DNA of 43,376 nt from Laetiporus sulphureus 93-53. Lineage: Eukaryota; Basidiomycota; Agaricomycetes; Polyporales; Laetiporaceae. The stretch covers positions 787,970 through 831,345 of the forward strand of contig NW_024468514.1 in assembly GCF_001632365.1 (NCBI RefSeq), read 5' to 3'. Made by a program: the position numbers and the translations under genes. Every line of letters starts with the position of its first letter. Position 1 is the first letter of the stretch. Below, piece by piece: positions 1 through 9,766 of the stretch. The notes under the pieces are model-generated. The model was not told the origin of the DNA, made no database searches, and saw only the letters and a list, made by a program, of their open reading frames with translations.

Positions 1-263
1 TCTTTGTGTCCATCCTTACGTCGACAACAGTCAGTAAGTGTTTGATCATAAGGTCATAGGCTTAGTCGGCGCTCTGCGTCCTAAGTTTGTGATAGCTCAG
101 CACCATACCATAATCACATCATACTACTGTGTATTTATTGCTTGACATTACTTTGAAAAAACTAAATGCATTATTTTAATTCTGATCATATATCTTCTCT
201 GCATAATTCAGTAAATATTAATCAAAATAATCAAATTATCATTAATAAAAACATGAGCAAACT
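1..263. other. AT-rich sequence without a gene
   Basis: I see no gene, repeat pair or RNA here. The stretch from about 150 to 260 is strongly AT-rich. It ends at the left target duplication of the LINE-type insertion. Confidence 0.5.
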
Positions 264-275
264 GTGGTTCTTCTC

Positions 276-1941
276 CAGGCCTCTATGCATGGATCTTGAA
301 CTGCAACCACCACCATCTACGCAAGTGCCTCGTGCACTTGCCCAGCATTCACTCTCCTCTGAAGAACGCATCGTAGCTTTGCTGCATCACCTCAAGCTCT
401 ACCACTGCCTGTGAGACACTCTCAACAATGTTCGACCTGCTGGGTCAGAATCAGGAAAGTTGGTGGCACAGCTGAAACTTGCGCACAAGGTAATCGACAA
501 GGTCACTGGCTGGTTTGCTGGCCTTAATCTCACTGACCCTGCTCTAGCATCCCTGCCTGCAGCTGCAGGTCCATTATCTCGGCTCACCTCTCATCTCACA
601 CCTTTGTTGCAAACTCCCCCACCTCAGCAAGCAGGCAGCGACTTCACCGCCACCATCTCAGCCCTTTGCAACAACCTGAGAAACTGGCTCACTGCCCTTG
701 AGGTGCATGTGAGCCAGGTGTCTGCTGCACTGGCTTCCTCCAGTTGCCTCCCTGGTCACGACACCTCTGACTAAGATGGCCAAAGGGCAGTCTTATGCAG
801 TGGCAGCTGTGCTCTCACATCCGATTTCTCTCATGTGTGCTCTGAACCCTCCATCTGCCCACAAGGCCCAAGCACCAAAGGGTGCTGGGACACCAGTCCG
901 GTATGCGATTCGATACTCCAGTCGCATCCCGAAATGCATCACCTCTGCCACCCCCGCTGCTATCCTTGATGACGTCAACTGTGTCCTGGTCATGGTTCTA
1001 ACTGCTGAAGGGCTCACTGCACTCGCTGCATACCCCAGTCCCTCCAGCAACCTCGTCCTGGTTTTTTCGCCCAACACCTTCCACCCCCACATTGACGCTC
1101 ACCTCCTGACAATCTGACTTGCCCTAGGCATTGGACATGACCAAGCTATCACCCAGAATAGTAAATGGTCCCACATCCTCCTCAGCAATGTCTACACTTG
1201 GACCCACACTGGTGCAGAGGCCCACTCCCTGGCCGTGCTTGCCGAGGAGCTTCTCAAGAACCCAGCTATCAAGCACCTCACCATCACTCAACCTCTGCGC
1301 TGGGCACGATGACCTGAGCTCATCGTCGGTACCCGCTCATCTGTGGTCCTTGATTTTGAAGATCTGGACGGCTCCCTCCTCACCTCCATCCTCTGCACCC
1401 CCTATTCACCTTCGACGCTCCCATAACTGCTTCATGCTGGCGTGAAAAGCCATGCCTTCATCAATGCACAAGGTGCTGGGCGTATGGGCACCTAGTCACT
1501 GGGTGCACCAAATTGCTCAGATGCTGTGTCTGCACCAGCCATCATTATGAAGACTTGCATCGTTCACGGTGCACATCGTGCATGAAGGAGAATCGCGCTG
1601 CCTCTGATTCCTGCACCTACTCTAGGTGCGTCAACTGTCATGGTCTCCACCACATGGACTCCATCGCATGCCTCAAGCAGGCAGAGTATAGGAACCCAGC
1701 TGCCTTCACTGCCTCTGAAGATGGCACAGGCATCATCAGCCCCTCCACTGCTGACCACACCTCTGGAGAGCATGGCGACGAAGTGGACATTGTTATGTAG
1801 CTGCTGTTTATGTACTAGTTTGCCCTCTATGTGATTCCCTGGCCTGGCGCAATAGCACGCTGGGCCCTCCCTTGCCCTGTACATTACCCTGCTGTATGAT
1901 GCTGCACATAGTGCAGGATATAAATAAATGCCAAAAAAAAA
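276..1941 (+). mobile_element. LINE-type retroposon carrying only an ORF1 region, with poly(A) tail and target duplication
   Basis: The segment ends in a run of nine A (1933-1941). It is bracketed by the direct repeat GTGGTTCTTCTC at 264-275 and 1942-1953, the long target duplication expected of target-primed reverse transcription. Coding-like pieces run on the plus strand (460-774, 776-1117, 1131-1445 and 1438-1800) but are broken by stops and frame changes. The last piece carries zinc knuckles typical of LINE ORF1 proteins. No endonuclease or reverse transcriptase follows: the poly(A) comes directly after the ORF1 end and a short 3' UTR. This is seen in the sequence; the LINE assignment follows from the knuckles plus tail plus duplication. 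It is either an internally deleted LINE or an ORF1-only derivative (half-LINE). Confidence 0.75.
1438..1800 (+). pseudogene. LINE ORF1 C-terminal zinc-knuckle region (remnant)
   Basis: The open frame contains a perfect CX2CX4HX4C knuckle, CTRCWAYGHLVTGC, encoded at 1465-1506. A second cysteine/histidine cluster follows (CVC...H...C), then a third (CVNCHGLHHMDSIAC). Such knuckles bind nucleic acid in Gag-like ORF1 proteins of LINEs. The frame ends at TAG 1798-1800, about 130 bp before the poly(A). Upstream ORF1 pieces are in other frames, so no full-length protein can be made. A gag of an LTR element is a less likely alternative, because the flanks show a poly(A) tail rather than LTRs. Confidence 0.65.
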
Positions 1942-1953
1942 GTGGTTCTTCTC

Positions 1954-2209
1954 ATGTTTATTTTTAAATATGCTGTAGGCCATGCACTCTATGTGTCATA
2001 GTTTATGTCAAATCCTCACATCTGGCTGTCAAAGTGAATATGAAACAATATTGTATGCAGTTGTTTGAGATCTGCTCTTTGGTGCTTTTCGCAAAGACAA
2101 ACACTGCTAGAAAGACATAGAATGAGTGAGTATCAAGATAAAGTAGCTGGATATTGGCATATATGCTAAGTACATGCAGATCATAAGAAATGCAGATCAG
2201 ATTATGGCT
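1954..2209. other. Spacer between LINE insertion and hAT element
   Basis: AT-rich spacer between two insertions. I see no gene or further repeat in it. Confidence 0.4.
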
Positions 2210-2631
2210 AATGTGAGTAGGGCATGGAAAAATAGCCAATGCTAATTAGCCAGGGCTATTTTACCTATGTAAATTACATGTAATTTACAGTTAGTTTCAA
2301 AAATGCTAAAAATTAAAGGTAAATTACATTTAAATAGGAAGTGCCCAGGGGTGGGGACGATGGGTGTTCAGAATGTCCATCAGCATTGGCAATGATGTGA
2401 GGGGTGGAAGATATCTGCTAAGAGGGACTAACACTGTTTGGACTAGTATAGTGCTGTTTCAAGCTTTATTGCTCATTCACAGCATGAAAATGTACTGTTC
2501 ATCATCCTTGATGACCAACTATGACAACTCTTCCAGAACAAATTTTGACACTGTGTCAACTCCTCTAAAATCTTCCCGACATAATTCCCTATAAAGCACT
2601 TTATGAATCTGCCATTATTCCATTCGATGTA

Positions 2632-4241
2632 CAGTGACCCACAAAACTGTTGATAAGATTGGTTAATTCGACTTGTATAGTAAATATCTCCTCAATCACT
2701 GAGCCAAATAAATGTTATAAGAGCTCATTTTAAAGCCTATTATCATGGCTTTACAATGCAATTTTGTTTATATTTTTAGCATTATGTGGATCTTATGATA
2801 TTGGATACTCTTTGAGGGCCACTCTTATCAACAGTTTTGTGGCGCACACACAAGTTCTCAGAATATTGTGATTCTTGATGTGTTGACAGGGTTCCTTGTG
2901 GGAATATTGATTGAATGATCATGTTTCAACATGAACAATGTAGAAACAGCCATACGCAACTTTTCACACTCAACCAACATCATGCCAAAAGCCGTTGCTA
3001 CTGAAACTGTCAACCATGTCATCGCTTTGCTTCAGAATGGCAAATCTCTTCAAGAAATTGAAGCTTTGACTGAGCTACACTATTCTACCATCGGTAAACT
3101 GTGCTCCACACACTGCCCCACCATTCCTAAGGCCAAAGGAGGGTGTCCTTCCCTTCTTACTACTGCCAATCTTCACTATGCTACTCGACTCATTGGGACT
3201 GGCAAGGCTACCACATCTCCTGCTGTGGCCAGAGCTCTTGAAGATGTTACTGGGAAGGTCGTCAATGCAGAGACAGTGCAAAGAGGGTTGAAGAAGGCAG
3301 GAATGAAGGCTGTAGTGAAGCAAAAAAGGCCTTTACTCTCTGCAAGGCATCAGAAGGAGAGGATGGACTTCGCTTTGGCTCACCAGTATTGGACTGTAGA
3401 AGACTGGAGAAGGGTGGTATGGTCAGTTGAGACAAAGATTAACAGGATGGGGTCAGATGGAAGGAAATGGGTGTGGAAGAAGCCAGGGGAGAGCCTCAGT
3501 GATAGGTTGGTGAAAGGGACTCAGAAGTTTGGAGGTGGATCCTTGATGATGTGGGGCTGTATGGGTTGGGATGGTGTGGGTATGCCTGCAATATTGATGG
3601 CAGAATGGATGCAGACCTTTATGTCAGCATTCTGGAGGATGAGCTGCAGAATAGCCTGGAGGATTGAGGCAAAACTGTGGAGGATGCGGTGTTCCAGCAA
3701 GACAATGACCCCAAGCACACCAGCAAGAAGGCCAAGGATTGGTTCAAAGACCATGATTTCAACACCATGCTATGGCCCTCTCAATCCCCAGATCTCAATC
3801 TCATAGAGAATTTGTGGGGTCACCTCAAAAAGAAGCTTGCAGAGTATCAGGAGCCACCAAAGGGAATTACTGAGTTGTGGGAAAGGGTAGAGAAGGAATG
3901 GGAGGCTATTGGAAAGGAAGTGTGTCAGAATCTGATTGAAAATATGCCAAGGAGGGTGGATGCAGTTGTGAAGGCAAAGGGAGGCTATACCAAGTACTGA
4001 AAGTATGAGTTTTGTAGAACCTGAATATGTGCCACAAAACTGTTGATAAGAGTGGCCCTCAAAGAGTATCAAATATCTTAGGATCAAAATATGCTAAAAA
4101 TATAAACAAAGCTGCATTGGAAAGCCATGATAATAAGCTTTCAAACGAGTTCTTATAACATTTAGTTGGCCCAGTGGTTGAGGAGATATTCACCATACAA
4201 GTCGAAGTAAGCAATCTTATCAACAGTTTTGTGGGTCACTG
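2632..4241 (+). mobile_element. Tc1/mariner transposon (DD34E type) with ~210-bp terminal inverted repeats, nested in the hAT
   Basis: The terminal inverted repeats begin CAGTGACCCACAAAACTGTT and run about 210 bp (2632-2845 and about 4030-4241). TA dinucleotides flank the element at 2630-2631 and 4242-4243, the target duplication of the Tc1/mariner superfamily. Each terminal repeat is itself nearly palindromic at its ends: ACAAAACTGTTGATAAGA lies at the outer edge and its reverse complement at the inner edge (about 2822-2842). Each end therefore carries two copies of the likely transposase site in opposite orientation. One broken transposase gene lies between the repeats. Confidence 0.9.
2931..4000 (+). 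pseudogene. Tc1-like transposase, inactivated
   Basis: The first part (2931 to about 3590) shows N-terminal helix-turn-helix regions, then the block WSVETKINRMGSDGRKW and the glycine-rich stretch FGGGSLMMWGCM. The last part (3677-4000) carries the second and third catalytic blocks, QQDNDPKHTS and SPDLNLIENLWG, spaced as in DD34E transposases. Three lesions are visible. The first catalytic Asp (family consensus WSDET) is Val. The frame shifts near 3590. The second frame meets a TGA around 3665 before the DNDPKH block. These are read directly; the family assignment rests on well-known Tc1 motifs. The enzyme cannot be active. Confidence 0.9.
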
Positions 4242-4782
4242 TAGATGTGAACAATACCCTAGACTCTGAAGAGCAATGGATGATGTTCAACCAAGCACTT
4301 AAGGCTCATCTTGGTCCACGCACTGGTTCAAGAAACACATTTGTGTTGAAGGAGCAAGAACCAGAGATTGAAATGCTTGTATATGTGTTTGAAGACAATT
4401 TGATACATCTTGAAGAGCATATTCTCTTCCAAAAATGGGTGGACGATTCTATTACAGTTGCAGAAAATGTCTATCTCACACACTGGGTGAAGCAATCAAT
4501 AATTTGAGGTAAAAGATGGTAAAAATATCGAAGAAAAAGTTCAAACCTCTTAAGCATCTTCACTGTCAATTTGTGATAAAAGTTTTAAAATATTATTAAC
4601 ATCTTTTATTGTGAAAGATGATGAAAAGATTGAAAGGAGATCAAATGAAATATTAATATATATTTGTTCGATCATTTTACAATCTTTCATTTAAACTATA
4701 ATAAAAAGTTTTAAAATCTTTTTTCACTCTTTTTTGATTAAAGATGATGAAAATATTGTGACTATGTCCTTGTTTTCATCTA

Positions 4783-4935
4783 CTAAGCTAGTACTAAGAT
4801 ATGGAGGTTAATACTCAGGTTTATATGTTAGCTAGTACTATGGTCAGAAGAGGGATACTAAGATTTCAATGTTAGCAGAATGCTAATACTAAAATCTAAA
4901 TGCTAGTGCTATGCTAGTACTAAGCTAGTACTTTG
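4783..4935. repeat. Left subterminal AGTACTA repeat block of the CACTA-like element
   Basis: Repeated words of the form GCTAGTACTA(A/T)G occur here, for example near 4787, 4830 and 4900-4933. AGTACT is a perfect palindrome. The same words recur in the larger block near the other end. Confidence 0.7.
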
Positions 4936-5605
4936 GCATGCTCAAGCAGATAAAAGTATATTGTGCTCGAGATAACGAGAATGACAGTTTATGCTCACCT
5001 ACTTAGGTGTTAAAATCAGATAGTGCATTTATATATGTGCCTCAAAAAGGATTGTTCACCTATGGTCATTGATTATGCTTATGCTTTGATTGACATGATG
5101 CATCTCAGCATGTTCTGATCTGTCACATGAGTCACGCTGGCCCTCAAATGACTGCCACTCTCATTGTGCCACTATCTCCATTCTGTCGGCCATGTATCCT
5201 GCTTCATCGAATGAATCAGTATTGCTGCTGATCACTAACATTATCACAGCATACACCTTGTTAGGAACACAGGTGGAGAGCACCCTTCACACACAAATGA
5301 GTGATACTGCTCATGAAATGATGCAGGTGTCCTCAATGTGCACGTTTTACAGCCGCTGTCATTCTGCTGTCTGGTCCATCATGTCAAACATCTGAGAACT
5401 TGTATGGTGGGGTCTGAGAGGAGATGAAGGAATGTATTTTTGGTGGTGCAGCCTGAGCATAAGTGCACATTATAAACACAAGTTCTAACTGTAATGCATG
5501 AGCTGCTTACATCAGACACCAAAGTGTATGCCACTCAACATGAAAGCACAAACGAATCATTCTTAAGCTCTCATAATTTTGTCTGCTGGTGCCCCTCAAT
5601 ATAAC

Positions 5606-5935
5606 TAAGGCCTGCAAATAGTACTAAGGTTTGAAGGTTAGTACTAAGACCTGAATGCTAGTACTATGCTAGTACCAAGCTTGTACTAAGATCTGAATGC
5701 TAGTACTATGCTAGTAGTAAGGTCTGGAGATTAGTACTATGCTAGTACCAAGCTAGTACTAAAATCTGAATGCTAGTACTATGCTAGTACTAAGGTTTAA
5801 AGGTTAGTACTAAAGTCTAAACATTAGTACTATGCTGGTACTAAGGTCTAAATGCTAGTACTATGCTAGTACTAAGCTAGTGCTAAGATGTAGACATCGA
5901 TACTATGCTAGCGCTAAGGCTTCAATAGATAGCAC
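5606..5935. repeat. Right subterminal AGTACTA repeat block of the CACTA-like element
   Basis: A degenerate tandem array of a roughly 30-bp unit such as ATGCTAGTACTATGCTAG followed by TACTAAGGTCTGA. I count about a dozen AGTACTA words here and about 15 across both blocks. The units alternate between a GCTAGTACTATGC half and an AAGGTCTGAATG spacer. Possible transposase-binding arrays; that role is inferred from CACTA elements in general. Confidence 0.75.
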
Positions 5936-6581
5936 TAACATTTGAAGCTAAGTATTAACCTTTATATTCGAATATTGGCTTAGTGCAGAATGATAATGAT
6001 ATGACATGGTCACAATGTGTTCATTATCTTTGATAAGAAAAGAATGAAAAAAGACTTTGAAACTTTTTATCATAGCTTTATCTAAAAGATTGCAAAATGG
6101 TTGAAAAAAAGATTGCTGATATGTTATCTAATCTTTTTCCAATATTTTTATCATCTTTAACAAGAAAAGATGTTAATAATATTCTGAATCCTTTTATCAC
6201 AAATTGACAGTAAAGATGCTGAAAAGATTTAAACTTTTTTTACAATTTCTTTACCATCTTTCACCTCAAATTATTGATTGTTTCACCCAGTGACAGCTAA
6301 CATTTCAGTAAGCTTGAATAGCAAATCAACACTGCGTATATGTATAATGATAAAATTATAGCTGCTGCTTGCATCGTTGATAGACGTAGCCTCTTCTATG
6401 GCTGACAAGCCTGAATGCAAGCCTATTGTGCCAATCTGGATTGAGAAAAGTGGTGGCACACACTCACTTATGACTGTCCTGGGAAAGTGTGGAGAGAATG
6501 AGACAAAAAAGCAAGTGAGTACCAATAAAAAGATGACAAAGAAAGCACCACGACCAGACACATAGGAGCTCACATCATATC

Positions 6582-9211
6582 TTGATCTGGACTTTGTATC
6601 AAGTGACGAAGATGATGACAGTCGAGGAGGTGGTACGAAGCTGCATCTATTGCTATTGCAGATCACCAAGCCATGCCGATGCACTGACGAGTCTGAGAAG
6701 AAGTGGGTGCAATGCATCGCAAGTGCAGCATGCAAGACATCATGGACCTGGCCTCGTAACTTGAGTCAGATCTTAAATCATGTGAAAAAATGTGGATATT
6801 TTCCTGCAAATCTAAAGCATGCTGTGTTGGAGCTCTCAGCAGTGAAGTCACATGGAAATCAGCTGAGACTGGGAGATATCAAGCCAGAAAATAGCAGGGA
6901 ATCAGAGATAGAGCCAGAGAGTGATGATGATTGTGCAGAGACCAAGATGCAGCCCATCAAGAAGGTGAAGATGGAGTCAGACATGTTCCAAAAATATTAA
7001 GATGTCAGGAAGCAGGAACTCAAGACCTGTGGTGATCATGCACTTGTACTGCTTGTAGCATGTAATGGGCTGTCAACATGAGTGATCGACTCATATAAGT
7101 TTAAGAACTTTGTGAACATTGTTGGGCATGGAAAGTACATCCCTACAAGTGCAACAATCCTATGGAACTGGTTGAGGAAGCTGCAAGACTGCAGCTAGAG
7201 ATCATTCATTATCTGCAAGGTGTACATGACTTGACAATCTCTTTTGATGGCAGAAACATCTGAAAACCCAAAGGCATATACATAATCCACATCATCACAC
7301 CAGAATGCCAAGGCTTCCTAATAGATGTAAATGATGCATCTCATGTCAGCCACACTGCAAAGTACATTGTGGAGATACTCAAGCCAGTTATCAAGAGCGT
7401 CAGTGCATCCAATATCTCAGCGGTGGTAGCAGACAACACAGGAAACACATGTAAGGCCTGTCAAATAATCTGCAAGTTATTCAGACACATATTCAACTTG
7501 TAAGACTGCTGCCACAAAATGAACCTGGCACTATTACAGATTGGTGAACTGCCAGAATTTGCACCTGTGTGTGACGACAGACTTATTTTGATATATTCAA
7601 GTGGCATAAATTAACCTACCTTATTGATAGATGATTGCTGATTTGAAGGCAATTTTAGTGTACATGCACAAGTCAATCTATGCAGCAGAACACTTTAATG
7701 ATGCCCGTGCAGCTTTCAACATTAAGAATGGCCTTACAATGATTGGAGAAACATGCTTCAGTACATATACATGGGCAGTGATCTCAGTGCACGACTGCTT
7801 ACCTGCATTCTATGATATCATCAGCAAGCCTGAATTGGGTATTGTTATTGACATTTTGGTGAGTTCTGGACTTTATACTACTCACAATACATGGTTCACT
7901 GATGTGTTCCAGCCCAAGAAAAATGCATTCAGGCAGAATACCCATGATACAATTGAGTTTGAGTATAATCTCATGAGATTTATTGCACTTACAAGTCTGT
8001 TTGTGAAGGCTATCAAGTGCCTTGAGTTGGCTTACTCAACTATTGCTGACGTCTACTTGTTCTGGCTCACTGTTGTTGCCCATCTTGCTGATCTGTTCAT
8101 AAACAATGTGGTCAATCTGTCTCCATCAACAATAGATGCAGTGTGAGCCATTACCAATCACCATTTCAAGGAGATGATTGATGATGCATCTAGAGACATC
8201 TACATTACTGTGTTCTACTTGGATCCTCGTAAATCATCTCTCATTAGCTCAGTGATTGCCATGACTCACTGGTAAGTAACTCAGGTTATCATGATGCCAC
8301 TGTCTTCAAGCATCTCAATCTGCTCACTATTCCACGCATACGGCTTGCACCATCAAGTGGGTCTGGCACTGCTAAGGAGCAGGAACCTACAATTGAAGAA
8401 TGCGATGACTCTGTCTTGCGCTGAGTTGGCTTGAGCTTGCAACATATACTGAAGAGTGAGTACAGCAGCATTGCTGCCGGTCTTAAGGGTGATGAGCTCC
8501 ATGTGGCCATGAGTCTCAGGAATCCTCATCTTGTGCACTTGACATCAGCCTAAGCGTCAAAAGGCCTGTGATCAGAGCTGTGAGCCATTTGACAAGCCAC
8601 TACATGATGGACAGAGTGTGCGAGATTGATGAGTACAGAGACAGAAAGATGCTGATGCGACAGTTCTTGGAGTGAGTTGCCAGAACTTTGAATTTGCAAG
8701 CAGACAATGACTTAGAATGGGTCGTTATTAGGCACTCGACATCAAGATATACTCAGCAGTTCCAAACTCCATGGCAGATGAATGAACAATGTCGACCATG
8801 ACATGGCTCAATGATGCATGGCATGCCACACAGGATGTGCAAAATTTATTTGACACAATTACTATTTGCCAATTCCATCGCTACGACCCAAGCAAGCAAG
8901 AAACAATGCCCAAGGCAAGGCCAGTAGTCAAATGGCAGGACATGGATGCAACAATTCATAGCAGAGGAGATGATGAAATGGGAGCAGAAAACATTGGTGG
9001 AGCAGGCCTGTCTATGGCTGACTTTCTCGAAAATGGGCAGGATTACATGATGGAAAATATGGCAGATTTTGCCATGCCTGAGGTTGTTGACATCAATTCA
9101 GCTTTCCTCAAGGAAATTCTCTCCAACAATCCAACTGTACTTAATCAGCCAGTGCAGAAAAAGGTCATGGAGATTATTGAGGATGAGCAGCCTGACTGGG
9201 ACCATTGGTAG
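6582..9211 (+). pseudogene. hAT transposase, decayed
   Basis: Pieces in order: a BED-like zinc finger (about 6690-6800) with the pattern C-x5-C...NHVKKC, and an acidic linker; a core region with stops around 7000-7620 (words such as FDGRN, YIIHIITP and DCCHKMNLAL); a clean 171-codon stretch 7631-8146; and a C-terminal region from about 8730 reading SAVPNSMADE, an in-frame TGA, then TMSTMTWLN. This last block matches the hAT dimerisation/RNase-H end seen in basidiomycete hATs. At least half a dozen in-frame stops are present, several explained by C-to-T changes (CGA or CAA to TGA or TAA). No functional product is possible. Confidence 0.75.
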
Positions 9212-9433
9212 CGGCATAGACAGTGTAGGAAGTTGTAATTTACCATCATTTTGAGTAAATTTACCAGCTAATTAGCGTTAATTACCTCGGTGTTTCGGGG
9301 GCTGCGCCCCCCGGACCCCCCTTTGTTAATTAACCGTAAATTACATAGGTAAAATAGACCCTTGCAGGGGGCCATTGCTAAGTAGCCGGTTAAGCAGGTC
9401 ACAATTCCTAATTTTTCGCGCCCTAAATGTGAG

Positions 9434-9766
9434 CTGGAAGCACATCGGGACCGGATGGGAGACAGGCGTGGCGTAGTGTGTCGGAACGGCTGCAACGCAC
9501 AGGTACGACGTAAGGAGCCCAGTAAATCCCGCCCATGCCGCGCTGAGCGAGAACAATCCAACAGGTAGTGACGGAATGTTCTTGTTGCAATGTCGTCGCA
9601 CCTGGACGACCGGCCACCCTGGGCGAGCAGCTAGCATGTCCGCAAGTCCGTCACTGTCGCAACGGCAGGGAACATGTTATTGCGACGATCTCATTCATAT
9701 CACAGGCTTTCAATACAGTGTAGAGTACATAGAACAGTGTATAATCAGCTAATGCCGGTGGGCGAT
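9434..9766. other. 3' flank of the RRM gene
   Basis: No gene is visible. It lies between the right hAT target duplication and the stop codon of the minus-strand RRM gene, so it probably holds that gene's 3' UTR and terminator. The hAT inserted about 340 bp downstream of the stop. Confidence 0.5.

Larger units (their letters stand above)
4481..6292. mobile_element. CACTA/EnSpm-like non-autonomous DNA element, nested in the hAT
   Basis: The ends are inverted repeats starting CACTGGGTGAAGCAATCAAT (left) and CACTGGGTGAAACAATCAAT (right, read inward). They extend about 130 bp or more with good similarity, through TTTGAGGT(A/G)AAAGATGG and ACTGTCAATTTGTGATAAAAG. The 3-bp sequence ACA flanks both ends (4478-4480 and 6293-6295). 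A CACTG terminus plus 3-bp duplication fits the CACTA superfamily. Two blocks of AGTACTA-rich repeats lie inside each end, like the subterminal repeats of CACTA elements. No transposase is visible; the largest interior frame is 67 codons and unrecognised. Confidence 0.75.
2218..9425. mobile_element. hAT-superfamily DNA transposon, 7.2 kb, degenerate, with two nested insertions
   Basis: The element is bracketed by an exact 8-bp duplication AATGTGAG (2210-2217 and 9426-9433), the target-site length of hAT elements. Its ends are short imperfect inverted repeats starting TAGGGC (left TAGGGCATGGAAAAATAGC; right end read inward TAGGGCGCGAAAAATTAGG). Both subterminal regions are rich in GTAAATTAC/GTAATTTAC words (left 2267-2332, right 9234-9350), plausible transposase sites. 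The right subterminus has a strong GC hairpin, CGGGGGC-tgc-GCCCCCG, near 9296-9313. A decayed transposase is read on the plus strand between 6650 and 9211. A Tc1 copy (2632-4241) and a CACTA-like element (4481-6292) are inserted inside. Without these it would be about 3.8 kb. Confidence 0.85.

Noticed and set aside
6283..6735. 150-codon minus-strand frame at the hAT/CACTA junction
   Set aside because: It crosses the edge of the nested element and lies opposite the hAT transposase remnant, so it cannot be an old gene.
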